DNA from: Hexactinellida sp. DTS-2022
Taxonomy: Eukaryota; Porifera; Hexactinellida
Assembly (NCBI GenBank): GCA_028753945.1
Contig: JAPNXP010000013.1
Coordinates: 4,403,501-4,467,500, forward strand
DNA length: 64,000 bases
Direction: 5' to 3'
Shown in pieces: positions 35,870-46,002 of this stretch; the stretch's first letter is position 1, and every line of letters begins with the position of its first letter. Below the pieces are notes generated by a model that saw only the letters and a list, made by a program, of their open reading frames with translations, did not search any database and had not been told where the DNA came from. The position numbers and the translations under genes are program-made.

Positions 35870-36980
35870 TTATGTGAAATTCGAGACAACTTGAATAGCA
35901 GCATTGCCAAGAGAATTAGGAATAACCAACAAAAATTTCTTTACATCTAAACCGATTTGGAATCCAGGAAAGATAATACTAGGCGTTTGTTTGTAGAAAG
36001 AAAGGGGTTTCCTAGCCAAATTTGGCCTGTTAACAGCGTACCGTTTGTCTTCTTTGGCCCAAGAAACTGAGTCCGTACTTTCAAAACAATATAGCTTGGG
36101 AGCATGATTTGTGTAGAGCTTAGAAAATTCAGAAAACTTTTGTATTGTGTCTTTAAAGGTTTCATTTGGGAAAGTTCGTAATATACCCTCAATATGATTG
36201 ATACTTTTGGCGCTTGTGTAATAACAAATGTCTAATTTGTGGCAAGTGGGGCTTATAGGGACTACAACTTTCTTTGTATTTTGATTGAAAAATGTTTTCC
36301 TAGGGATTGGAACAGAATCTGGTGAAATGCCGTTAAATCCTAACAACAGTTCCCAAGCTTTGGAATGTATCAACTTGCATTCTCCTTCGATAAATTGTTT
36401 CTCATGTGTGTAAATGTCAGAATGGTGAATTGGAATTGGTTCTGGAAATTCCCAGCTGTCGTTAGGTAGTGGTTCATCGAAGTTGATTGACTCTGAAAAT
36501 TGATAAAACCAAGTTTCAGAAACCAAAAACCAATCCTCATTCGCCTGAGGCTCTAGCTCTAATAGAGGTTCTAATCTCGATTATTTTCTCAATAAATTTG
36601 TCAAAATTTGAAAATTTTAAGTTCACATGTGTGAGAAGCTTCTGCGATCTCTCGAAATGAATTATTTGTTTGTTTACGACAGACATCTGCTCTTCTAAAA
36701 ATGGCTTCAAGGTGTTTGTGCCCAGAGAATCTTCGATGGTAGGAATCATGCAATTAAGAAGTTTTAAGTCATTTGTAACCTGATTGAGTGCAGGTTTGTT
36801 AGTTGATTCTAGTTGGTTTAGCTCAGCAAATAACTCCAACTCCTTCTTATCTAACGACTGTCGATAGCTTAGGAACTTCGTTCTTATCGCATTTCTTGCT
36901 TCATCAATTGAAATACTATTGTCCCTGTGCTGGAATATGTGCAGTGTAGGAAGAGGGGGAGAGGGTAAAAAAACTGCCAT
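35870..36980 (-). CDS. Coiled-coil plus DUSP-domain protein, reading frame broken once
   Basis: Two overlapping minus-strand frames look like one gene. The first (ATG 36978-36980, stop at about 36537) begins MAVFLPSPPLPTLHIF and encodes a long alpha-helical, TRIM/B-box-C-terminal-like coiled coil. The second, about 220 codons in the +1 frame, starts within the last 40 nt of the first. It reads as a DUSP domain (WFLVSETWFYQF, PEPIPIHHSDI, KAWELLLGFNG, VPIPRKTF), known from USP4/15/20/48, followed by a ubiquitin-like-sized tail. No USP peptidase domain is present nearby. No GT donor lies in the overlap that would splice it. Either a one-base lesion (pseudogene or assembly error) or a genuine +1 frameshift joins them. 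The domain calls are mine by motif and need checking. Confidence 0.6.
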
Positions 36981-37344
36981 TGTAATCCTAACTAAAATCT
37001 GAAGGATACAAATAAACATAACCATGAACAAATTTAGTGCTTTTTATTAAATAATATATTAAACCGAGCATTAACACTGCCTCTAGCAAATAGATCATAG
37101 AACTAGCTACTGTTGTTAATGATTTTAAGGTATAGATGTAATAGGAAGTATAAAGTGTGATGCTATAACAAATAAGGTAAGTAAACCGTCATGGATAGAA
37201 AGTATCCATGGTTATAGTAGTAAAGTGGTAAGTAAACCGTCATGAAACAGTTACTAAGGAATAACAGATTGTAATAAAGATATTTATTAGCTACAACTGC
37301 ACCGACATATTTCTAATCTATCCTAGCTATAACTAGTTCGCAAT

Positions 37345-37608
37345 TCATTTCTTTCTGCTGACTTTCGCGATGTCGGAGGCTAGTCCGTCCCTGCAAGTCA
37401 GGAAGTTAAGCGCGCTGTCCCCCTCCCCCACTTTGCGCAGGTAACCACTCAGCACGTACTTCTTGGCGCCCGTCATCTTCCCGTCCTGGTCGAGCTCAGC
37501 CACGGACAGCTGGACGGCCCCGTGGTCCTTTGCGCTAATTATTCTATTCGTGAAGGAACATTTCCGCGGGGAATACAGGTCCACGCTTTCTCCTGCTTCG
37601 TTCTGCAT
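37345..37608 (-). CDS. RPS21: 40S ribosomal protein S21
   Basis: A small-subunit structural protein needed for 18S rRNA maturation. The 87 codons are intronless. The N-terminus MQNEAGESVDLYSPRKCS and NRIISAKDHGAVQLSVAELD match eS21 closely. The middle (GYLRKVGEGDSALNFL) is more divergent, and the C-terminus ends in basic VSRKK rather than the vertebrate form. Length agrees with the family (82-87). The neighbours are unrelated, and flanking DNA on both sides is repetitive. Confidence 0.94.
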   Translation of the reverse strand: MQNEAGESVDLYSPRKCSFTNRIISAKDHGAVQLSVAELDQDGKMTGAKKYVLSGYLRKVGEGDSALNFLTCRDGLASDIAKVSRKK

Positions 37609-38100
37609 TCTTAGGACACGAGCTAATTAGCTAATACTATACCAGTGTGAGATTTAATGTTGGAAAGTGCAGAGTGAAGCGGTCTGCAACAATTCAAGTT
37701 TGCAAACTTTGAATATAACTATATTAATAAATCTGGATTGTTGCGTGTGTGTGTTTGTTTGTTTGTCCGGATTGTATTAAAGTGATGGGGGAATAGAAAC
37801 CGCATTTATAATTGAGATAGAGACTAAGTTCCAAATGTTATAATAGGTAAACAAGTATGCTGATTTCGAATTTCGCATTAATAAATTTCTAATATGAATA
37901 TTTGTTGTTGTAGTTTACCAAAATAGGTAAACAAATTAATGAAAGTTCAAAATCATCCTATCCTAGAAGATAGCATTCAACGGGTATTATAGGTAATTGA
38001 AACTATGCAAAAATGTATAAAGGGATGTATATAACACCTCCCTGGTGAAAAGGGTGAGGACTCCTCACCCTTTCTATTTGTCACAAGTTATTAGATACAT
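37609..38100. repeat. Intergenic with repeat G copy
   Basis: About 37740-37910 holds repeat G: (GTGT/GTTT)n, then GTCCGGATTGTATTAAAG, GGGGAATAGAAACCGC, CCAAATGTTATAATAGG and TAAACAAGTATGCTG. Related copies are at 29.7, 40.1 (reverse) and 54.4-55.0 kb (reverse). No gene seen. Confidence 0.65.
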
Positions 38101-38350
38101 TTATTTGTCACAAGTTATTAGATACACTATGTCATTGTTGTGTACCTAGTCCGCATTGTTTCAGGGAACTTCGGTCACGGCAGCCATGCGGCCTTACTCC
38201 TCACTGAGGAGTAAGGCCGCATGGCTGCCGTTAACTTGAGGTGCGAAGCACCGATCCGTCGCAAAGCTACCGAGACCGAAGTTCCCTGAAACAATGCGGA
38301 CTAGGTACACAACAATGACATAGTGTATCTAATAACTTGTGACAAATAAA
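38101..38350. mobile_element. Large fold-back element (250 bp)
   Basis: TTTATTTGTCACAAGTTATT at the left and its exact complement at the right end a nearly perfect palindrome with arms of about 100 bp. The tip is ACTCCTCACTGAGGAGT. The right arm has about 45 nt with no left partner (GGTGCGAAGCACCGATCC, GTCGCAAAGCTACC). The same GC-rich modules recur near 29.97, 49.45 and 53.89 kb, so this is one member of a family. Confidence 0.85.
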
Positions 38351-38537
38351 TATAATATGACCAAGAAGGACAGTTTCGCATGAGTGTAAAATAGATCAAA
38401 TCTATTTGGTTATTGTAATAACGAGACATTTTTATGAATGCCAGGAATTGTGAAATTCCTAGCTTAAATGCATGAAATATAATTAAACTTCGTCTAAATA
38501 ACATGCTACAGAAAATGAAAAAATAAATAAAAAGTAA

Positions 38538-38609
38538 TGCGATGGCCGGGAATCGAACCCGGGCCAATTGCTTGGAAGGCAATTATTCTAACCACTATAC
38601 TACCAACGC
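38538..38609 (-). tRNA. tRNA-Gly (anticodon TCC)
   Basis: A 72-nt cloverleaf. GCGTTGG pairs with CCATCGC with one G-T pair. A box TAGTATAGTGG, anticodon loop CTTCCAA giving TCC, T arm CCGGGTTCGATTCCCGG, discriminator A. Very close to animal tRNA-Gly(TCC). A TTTTT Pol III terminator follows on the minus strand (plus-strand AAAAA near 38529). No intron. Confidence 0.97.
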
Positions 38610-38799
38610 CTAGAATAATAAGAATATAGCGGTGAATTATAAATAGGAAAATAACTAGAGGATGAATGTTGTACTAAAATTATAAATTTTTTTAAAACTG
38701 TATCAACTATACTAGTATAGTCGCCCAGTATTTAAATTTAATTAGATGACTGCCTTGGTTAGTTGTTTATCCGTTCCTCATCCACAGAAACAGAGTTTT

Positions 38800-39170
38800 G
38801 TTTACGATTTTTGATTACATTTTTTTGTTGTTGTTTACAAAAATAGGTAAACATAAGAATTATAATTCAAATCAACCCAGAAGTTCTCTTTCAAAGTATA
38901 TTATAATTATTGAAACTAGAATATCTTTGAAATTAAGTGAGCTAAAGGAAACTTCCAACACACTAAGGGTTGATTCCGTCCAAAACACCTATCTGAAATG
39001 GTTTAACACCTTTACAGTGACGATGACGTTACAAAAAATCTAAAATTACAGCTTTGTCGATAACATGCTATTTGGAGGCACTATCAAACGACCAACCACC
39101 AAAAGATAGTGGCTTCAAAGGAACATTTTGTCGGCACAGCTGTAATTTTAGATTTTATACCTGTCTAAAC
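38800..39170. mobile_element. Long inverted-repeat element, copy 2
   Basis: AAAAATCTAAAATTACAGC and CTGTAATTTTAGATTTT are complementary and bracket CACTATCAAACGACC / GATAGTGGC. It is related to the element at 27600-27905. Upstream sequence (TTGTTGTTGTTTACAAAAATAG) belongs to the same kind of unit as the 54.4-kb tandem repeat. Confidence 0.6.
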
Positions 39171-39218
39171 GCATGCTGAGAGTCGGGATTAAATAAATTT
39201 ATAATTAATATATATGTA

Positions 39219-39382
39219 CAGTCAATTCCGCTTAATAGACCCACCGGTTAATAGATTTCACTGCTTAATCGGGTCAAAATTTCGCAGGATTTCGCAGGGC
39301 AATTACATTTTGGCTTAAAATATTTTCGGTTATACATTTCTCCGCTTAATCGGGTCAAAGCAACCTGGTCCCGAGGTGACTG
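39219..39382. mobile_element. MITE, TIR family C (best-preserved copy)
   Basis: CAGTCAATTCCGCTTAATAG to GGTCCCGAGGTGACTG, TA-flanked, with CACCGGTTAATAG and two GCTTAATCGGGTCAAA blocks. Used as reference for family C. Confidence 0.8.
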
Positions 39383-39469
39383 TAATAATAATCTAATACG
39401 AAACCTTCTTCATTGGTCGCTTCGCGACGAATAACTCAACCACCACACAAGTCTTACTCTTTTCAATGG

Positions 39470-40070
39470 ACTTTCACTGGATAATTGGTCCGGGGGCCAA
39501 AATTCCATGGAAAACTGGTCCTAGGACCATATTTCCATGTAAAATTGGCCCCCCGGACCAAATGTTTCGGGTAAAATTGGTCCGGGGGACCAATATTCCA
39601 TGGAATTTTGGTTTTAGGACCTGTTTTTCCATGGAATTTTGGTCCCGAATCAATTTTTCGGGATCCAATGTTCCAGTGAAAGGCTTATTCATAATTTTTT
39701 TGGTCCCAATCTGGTGAAAAATCGCCTAGGCTACTTTTCTAGTAAATACGGTAACTAAATAAACACAAACCTCAGAGGCAGTGTATTATACAGCCATTTG
39801 TAAATACGCTCCTAATCCTGGTCTGATCCAATTTTCATACGCATAAATCACAAATTAATGTTACGGTTTAGGAGAAGATTTCAATTTATGGCGCTCCTAA
39901 ATAAAAATTTTCCCAAAATCATGCTCCAAAAGGAGCGTCTCGCGCTCCTGGATTATTCATTGCTCAGAGGGACCAATTTTCAACAGAAGGACCAAAATTC
40001 CATGAAAATTTTGGTCCCCCCGCACCAATTTTCCAAGGGGACCAAAATTTCCGTAACAGGACAATTAATA
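39470..40070. mobile_element. Palindrome array II (GGTCC / ATTCCATGGAAT), interrupted by repeat R
   Basis: Six or more units of 30-32 bp alternate two palindromes: GGTCCGGGGGACC-type and AAAATTCCATGGAATTTT-type. The array covers about 39480-39690 and resumes at about 39968-40062. Between them lies a full copy of repeat R (39779-39962). Open frames across it are by-products of the repeat. No transposase. Confidence 0.75.
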
Positions 40071-40084
40071 TTTATACGTATTAA

Positions 40085-40250
40085 AAAATTTAACAAAATT
40101 TAACTCTTAATTAAATCAGCATACTTGTTTACTCTATCTAACGTTGGAAGTTAGTCTATATCTCAAATAGAAATGCGGTTTCTTTACCAGTAGTAATCCA
40201 GACAAACAAACAAATAAACACACAAACACACAACAGTCGAGTTTTAATAG
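40085..40250. repeat. Repeat G, reverse-oriented copy
   Basis: GCATACTTGTTTACTC, ATGCGGTTTCTTTACC, TCCAGACAAACAAACAAA and CAACAGTCGAGTTTTAATA in reverse orientation to the 29.7- and 37.7-kb copies. Confidence 0.6.
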
Positions 40251-40507
40251 AATATATGTGGAGAGGAAACGAAATAGAAATAAAACCCGAGTATACATTA
40301 ATTCAGTCACAGTAATAAGATCTGTCATTTACAACAAACTGGTGGTGTTCACAAAACTGGTCGTAAATGACAGGTGGCCGAAGGTGACAGGGGTCGTACA
40401 ATACAGGTACCAGTGCATATCAAAATGTAGAGTACGTACAGTCCATATTCCGAACCAAAGTTATCCAAACATTTTAAACTGAACAAAACATCTAGTGCTT
40501 TATAATA

Positions 40508-40571
40508 TTACTTCTATGATACTTATTAGTTACACTTCCTGGAAGTGTAACTAATAAGTATCATAGAAGTA
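40508..40571. repeat. Perfect 64-bp palindrome
   Basis: TACTTCTATGATACTTATTA and its exact complement meet at ACTTCCTGGAAGT with no loop. It would extrude as a cruciform or read as a long hairpin RNA. No flanking duplication identified. Confidence 0.85.
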
Positions 40572-40730
40572 ACTATGGAATCCATAGTTACATGTCTACT
40601 TAATTGAATAGACAGCTGTGAATGATATTCAACACCAGCAAATAAATTATAATTAGTTTGTGGGGAAATGGTCCACCATACTCAGTTATAAATTATACTA
40701 CAGCTATTTCAAAAATTTAATCAAGAAATA

Positions 40731-41093
40731 ATGCTGAAATATTTTTGCGTCAAACTTTGGTTATACTCTTTGGCTATGCAAATGGTTCAGAATTACACTT
40801 CAATGAAGAATAGAGGTCGCAACGGGCCAATATCATCGGCCCGACTCATAGAGGCACAAGTTAAGCATAATAAAAACTTGCCTGCAATCAAATTTGATAT
40901 TGAAATATTGATTGAGTGAACAAATTACCAGTTTATCTTGACCAAATGCCGATCGGTGACGCCAGGTAAAGTGGCTGAATTAGCACAAAAGGCAGGTTCA
41001 TTAGATAGTATTTATAAATTTGAATTATACTACGTATATAAATTAAAGGCGAAAAAGCTCGGAAAGTATTATCAATCTATGCTGTCAGTCAGA
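40731..41093 (+). pseudogene. Unknown protein-like frame with one in-frame TGA
   Basis: One frame from ATG 40731 runs about 120 codons to a TAG, broken only by a TGA at 40917-40919. The predicted sequence is basic (KNRGRNGPISSARLIEAQ; KVAELAQKAGSLDSIYKF). I do not recognise it. It may be a decayed gene or an exon pair with an intron I cannot see. Nothing around it suggests a function. Confidence 0.3.
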
Positions 41094-41892
41094 TAGTCAT
41101 AGACCCGAGGGCCGGGCTTTCGGCCTCTACTGAAGAGAATAGAGACCAAACATTGTGTTTGAGAGGGTTTGTAAAGAATATAGAGATTTAGGGTTAGAAA
41201 ATTAATAGATTTATCAACGAATCGCTATAAAATTCGAGGATTTGAAAAGTCAGTATGTCCTACCAGGGACTTCTTTAATATAGGGACTGTAAACTTCGTT
41301 TTACGGTCAAATTAGCGTAGGCCTGTGTATGACGGTTAAATTACCATGACAGTTTACTTACCTCTAGTACTATAACAATGATTAACCATGGATAAATTAT
41401 ATCCATGACGGTTTACTTACCGTCTTTGCAATGGCTTCACACTTTATACTTCCAATTACACATCCAGCACTTATAAGGATTCACATCTCAAATTCTAATT
41501 TACTTTTCATAATTTGACATTGCATCAACATAGCATTTAATAATTTCCATATTTAGCATTAGATATTTTGGGCCATAATGACATTTTCCAATTAGGGCCT
41601 AAAACAGTAAATTGTTACTTATTGATATCCCGTAATCCGCTAATGCTAGACACAGGAAATGTATTATTGTCGTATAGGAAATCATATTTTGGGAGTCCAA
41701 CGGTCATATTGGTTTATCGAAAATATTTGTGGAAAGTAAGTTATGCGATGTTCACACCTTTCCATATATGGTAATATTGTTAAAATCTCGAGATTGTTAG
41801 CTTTATACATATGAAATTTATTATTGGCGAATGGGAAATGGGAATTCATATTTAGGGACTCAGTAGATCACATTGATTTAAAGATAAAGCAA

Positions 41893-42200
41893 CTCCACTG
41901 TAACTGATTGGATGTGTGAATTCACTCTCGACCCATTAATTTACAGTCTCAGTTAAGCTATTGCAATGCACACTCAACAATTGATTGACACTAAATTCTT
42001 CTATACTAATTGAATGATAGCTGCTAATCCATACTGAGACAACCCTCTAATTTAATTGGTCAAGTTTTGTCACCTTTCTGGAGGGAAGATGTGAATATTT
42101 TTATTATATAATAGAACATGTTTCTAGATGCAGTATTCCCTACATTTCTGCCAAAATTTCAAGTCTGTATCTCTTACCAGTTCCTCAATCAATTCTGAAA
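41893..42200. repeat. Dispersed 300-bp repeat, copy 1
   Basis: Aligns end to end with 43003-43310: both carry AACTGATTGGATG, TTACAGTCTCAG, TAATTGAATG, GAAGATGTGAATATTTTT and AATTTCAAGTCTGTA. The two copies are clearly diverged, with many substitutions and small indels. Class unknown. Confidence 0.75.
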
Positions 42201-42237
42201 AAACTAACATCTAAAATCTTTATGAATTAATAGAGAA

Positions 42238-42602
42238 TACTTATCCACCGATCATCGGCAATTGTATTAAAAACCTCGCTACTTTCTACCGATGATGTTT
42301 TTTATAAACATAAAAAACAATCGGTAGAAAGTAGCGAGGTTTTTTAATACAAACGCCGATGATCGGTGGATAAGTATTCCCTTATAATATTTATATGACA
42401 ACAATAATAATTATAACCATATACGTATATTAATTCGGGAATACTTATCCACCGATCATCGGCGTTTGTATTAAAAAACCTCGCTACTTTCTACCGATTG
42501 TTTTTTTATGTTTATAAAAAACATCATCGGTAGAAAGTAGCGAGGTTTTTTAATACAAACGCCGATGATCGGTGCTACCGATGATCGGTGGATAAGTATT
42601 CT
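42238..42602. mobile_element. Two tandem fold-back hairpins with 60-bp arms
   Basis: Units 42238-42376 and 42437-42602 each run from AATACTTATCCACCGATC to GATCGGTGGATAAGTATT. The arms contain TACAAACGCCGATGATCGG and AACCTCGCTACTTTCTACCG. The loops TTTTTTATAAACATAAAAAA are in opposite orientation in the two units. The second has a small duplication of its right end. A shortened relative is at 19100-19190. Confidence 0.85.
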
Positions 42603-43002
42603 CTTAGATAATTAGGTTAATTAGAATGATTAGACTCTACATCTGGTGGATTACCATAATTCCCATAACACAAATGTCGCTAATTTGTTACAAGAAGTTT
42701 ATTGTTTCTCAAAAAATATTCTTTAGGTTCAAAGGATTTCGCTCGGTTAGTGTACGTATGTGTTATTGGAAGTTGAAACTATGTTAATCCACAGCAGTAG
42801 AGTCTATTGTATTGTGCAACCACATACACAATTGCGGTATTACGATAACAAGTTAACAACCAATGAGGTAGATTGGCATTCCTTCATTACCTAAGTAAAG
42901 ATAGAGTCTGTGAAGTTAAATAGTATTTCAAACCAAACTAATAACATGGCACAATAAAATTATTAGAAATGTATGGGATAATGGGTAGACAGACGAAACA
43001 CA

Positions 43003-43310
43003 AATAACTGATTGGATGAATGAACTTCCTCTCGACCAATTAAATTACAGTCTCAGATGGGCATTCTATAATGCACACTTAACAATTGATAGAGACACTA
43101 AAATCCTTTTATATTAATTGAATGCTAGTTACTAACCCATACTGGAAAACCCTCGAATTTAATAGGCTAAACTTTTGGCACCTTTAGGGAGGGGGAAGAT
43201 GTGAATATTTTTCTTAGATATCAGAACTTGTTCCCAGATACACTATTTCCCACCCTCCTGCCAAATTTCAAGTCTGTAGCTCTTACCAGTCCTCAATAAT
43301 TCTGAACAAA
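43003..43310. repeat. Dispersed 300-bp repeat, copy 2
   Basis: Partner of 41893-42200, same orientation. The interval between them holds the fold-back hairpins. Confidence 0.75.
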
Positions 43311-44337
43311 CAAAAGAAAATATTTGTGATTTAATATATAAAATATAATTACATGTGTATATTTTGTTTCAGAAGATAGTTAGTCATTAAAAACAATCTG
43401 TGCAAAGGTTACTTTATAACTGATAGCATATATAACATTAGCTCAGTATTTAGTGATTTCAAAACACATAAATGGAGAGCCCGTTTATTAGCACCCTTGG
43501 GTATTCTTTGTCTAATCCCGAAATTCAGGGATTGGAAAATATGTCCGGGATTGTAAGCCCTACTTGGAAGTCGGAACGGTTAACTAATTATTAGCCCACC
43601 TTTCGGAGAAGAAAGGAAATTTGGAATAATAGTTTCAGCTTAGTTGTTAGGAGTGTTGTGCCGTTAATATATTTAAGTCGACCAATATTATTGTCAGAAG
43701 TATACAGTACAAGTTAGAGAGTAAATATAATGTGGGATTTACAGGTTTTTATTAGGAATTTCTTATACATATATCGGCAAACACCTTTCTAGTAAGTTTC
43801 TACTATATAAAAACTGGGTCGCAAAAGGTCAATTTTTGATGTTCCAAAAAATCAACTCATCAGTGCTTAAAATTGCAAAAGACATTGTGTTGGATGATAT
43901 AAGTAATTGTCTGTATGAAAAGAACCGAAAAAGAATATAAACTGTGTTATTAAGTTTTCCCAAAAAATGATAATGAAAATAGCTTTAATTGATGAAAAAG
44001 GTAAACAACATTGGGAACAATAATGAGTAAACAAATGAGTAAACAGGAATAAATGAGTTAAAAGAATAAATGTGTAAAAAAGACTAAATGAGTAAAGAAT
44101 AAATGAGCAAACTAAAAGAAACGAAAGACATGAGAAAAGAGGAAAAACTTATAATTATTAATTATACAAACTATCACTTAGGAAGCTAACTTATTACCAT
44201 GGGACAGAATGGGGGTATTGGAACTAAATTAAATGGAGGTTTCACCTAGAGGATGATTAGTGAAGGTCAGGTCTTTCTCTCCAGATTTTTTGGTGTCAGC
44301 AGCATCCGTGAAACCTCTCTGCTTGATCCTATCCATT

Positions 44338-44800
44338 TCAGCTAGGGAGAGTGGTAGACTTCAAATGTTCAATTTGTCTCCTAAAGTACAAAAAGACAAA
44401 TACTAGGAAGACAAACAGGAAGATGATGGTTACAAAGAATAGAAAACACACAAATAGGAGAACATAGAATGCAGTTGTTTTGGTGTTTGCATTCAGTTCA
44501 CCTAGCACCTGTCCCTGCATTGAGATCGATATCACAATGACTGAAGTTCGATGGAGACACTTTAAATCCTTCAATGCACGAACAAGCATATGAGCCAATT
44601 GCGTTGTTACAGTGGTGCGAACAGTTTCCGTTGGACAGAAAGCATTCATTGATGTCGACACAGTCAGATAATCCCTACAGTTGGTATCCGGTTAGACACG
44701 AACATTCATATGAGCCGATTGCGTTGTTACAGTGGTGCGAACAGTTTCCGTTGGACAGAAGGCATTCATTGATGTCGCTACAAAGAGTGTCATTCTCATT
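44338..44800 (-). pseudogene. EGF-domain membrane protein remnant (two duplicated EGF modules)
   Basis: Two calcium-binding EGF-like modules ([24 protein letters not shown]) are encoded at about 44705-44790 and 44582-44667, with nearly identical DNA. A TAG interrupts the frame after GYQL between them. Downstream in another frame is a strongly hydrophobic segment (FLFFVTIIFLFVFLVFVFLYF) followed by RRQ, as in a type I membrane protein. The two frames do not join without a splice I cannot place. A possible acceptor (TTTGTAG) precedes the first module. Either a small multi-exon gene or a decayed copy. Confidence 0.5.
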
Positions 44801-45109
44801 ATAGACCCTGTTTTGTAGTTTAGCTAATTCTTACCTCTCAGATATCTGTAATTATGTTGTTTATTTAAAAATCTTGATAAGTTTCTTTCAAATCTATTCC
44901 TTTTTATTCTGTCTGACTAATCCTAATGATTATGATAAATAAATTCAGATAATAAATAATCCCATACATAATCCCATATTCTGCATAATTCTGAAACATT
45001 TCCTGTGTTTAGCATTAGCGGAGTACCCCCCTCAGACGGAGACCCAACTACGATTAAAGAAGTCCCTGGTCCTACATAAGTAGTATAAATTTATCAATAA
45101 AATAATATA

Positions 45110-45277
45110 CAGTAGAACCTCGTGAATACGAACACCAACGGCGCGGTAACAAATTTGTTCGTATTAACCGGAGTAATACCAATTGAATAGCCATTGTAGG
45201 GACCTGATTTGTGGAACTGTTTGTTCGTCTTATCCGGAAATTCGTATAATCGTGTACGTACTAACGAGGTTTTACTG
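45110..45277. mobile_element. MITE, TIR family A
   Basis: CAGTAGAACCTCGTGAATACG to ACTAACGAGGTTTTACTG, TA-flanked, interior AACAAATTTGTTCGTATTAA. It lies 65 bp from the stop of the RSPH1 gene. Confidence 0.8.
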
Positions 45278-45342
45278 TATGTGATATAATAAGTGATCGA
45301 GTCAGATAATATAATTAGTTCAGGCTATAAGTGTAGGTTGCA

Positions 45343-46002
45343 TCAGTTGCTCACAACCCTGCCCCCGACCCACTTCGGCACCGACACAGGCACGTAGTCC
45401 TCTGCGTCTTCGTTCTCCGGGGGCGGCTGCTCCTCCAGGACGTACTGGCCTTCCTGTCTGCTGGAATTCTGTCCGAAGGAGTACACAGCGGAACCCTGCG
45501 GTTGGTCCTGAAGGAATGTAGCCTGCAGGACGGTGCCATTGGCGTGCACCAGTCGCCCCTCCCCTTCCCTCCTGCCGTTAGCCCAAGCGCCCTCGTATCT
45601 GCTCTTGGTATCGTGCCAGGTGTACACGCCCTGGCCGTGGCGCTTGTCGTCAAACCACTCCCCTTCATACACGTCCGCATTCGTGTACGTGTAGGCACCG
45701 GAGCCGTGTCGCTTGTTCTCTACCCAGGAGCCCTCGTATCTAGACCCGTCTGGGTATACGAACGTGCCCTGTCCGTGCTTCTTGTTCTCCACGTACTCAC
45801 CGTCGTAGCGGGACCCATTCTTGAAACGGTACTTGCCCTGTCCGTTGCGCTTGCCGAACTGGTATCTGCCTTCATACGAGTCTTTGTTAGAAAAAGTCGC
45901 TTTTCCATGTCCGTGGCGCTCGTCCTTCTCATTTCTCTCCCCTTCGTAGCTGCCCAGGTCGGGCTCCTGGTCCTCAATCGCGTCAGATTCGTCTTCAGAC
46001 AT
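45343..46002 (-). CDS. RSPH1: Radial spoke head protein 1 homologue (MORN repeats)
   Basis: A component of the radial spoke head of motile cilia and flagella. The 219 codons form one exon from ATG 46000-46002. An acidic start (MSEDESDAIEDQEPDLGSYEGERN) is followed by at least six MORN repeats of the YEGxWxxxKRHGxGxYxY type (GKRNGQGKYRFKNGSRYDGEY, KKHGQGTFVYPDGSRYEG), then VPVSVPKWVGG, corresponding to VTVVPKW in human RSPH1. The long acidic C-terminal tail of the human protein (309 residues) is missing, so the protein ends just after the core. Other MORN proteins are the alternative; the N-terminal match favours RSPH1. Confidence 0.87.
   Translation of the reverse strand: MSEDESDAIEDQEPDLGSYEGERNEKDERHGHGKATFSNKDSYEGRYQFGKRNGQGKYRFKNGSRYDGEYVENKKHGQGTFVYPDGSRYEGSWVENKRHGSGAYTYTNADVYEGEWFDDKRHGQGVYTWHDTKSRYEGAWANGRREGEGRLVHANGTVLQATFLQDQPQGSAVYSFGQNSSRQEGQYVLEEQPPPENEDAEDYVPVSVPKWVGGRVVSN

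Larger units (their letters stand above)
41094..44337. other. Repeat-rich intergenic stretch, no gene seen
   Basis: Contains the two related 300-bp copies at 41893-42200 and 43003-43310, two long hairpins (42238-42602), a GGTAAGTAAACCGTCATGG palindromic repeat (about 41343-41431; relative at 37177-37245), repeat F at 43768-43880 and a degenerate AATAAATGAGTAAA tandem run at about 44020-44112. No supported coding sequence. Confidence 0.6.

Noticed and set aside
39466-39717. Plus-strand frame rich in Gly, Pro and Phe repeats
   Set aside because: It translates the 31-bp palindrome array; the same array is open on the other strand, as expected of a repeat.
40917-40919. Selenocysteine at the in-frame TGA
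   Set aside because: No selenoprotein family similarity and no SECIS-like hairpin noticed downstream; a decayed frame is simpler.
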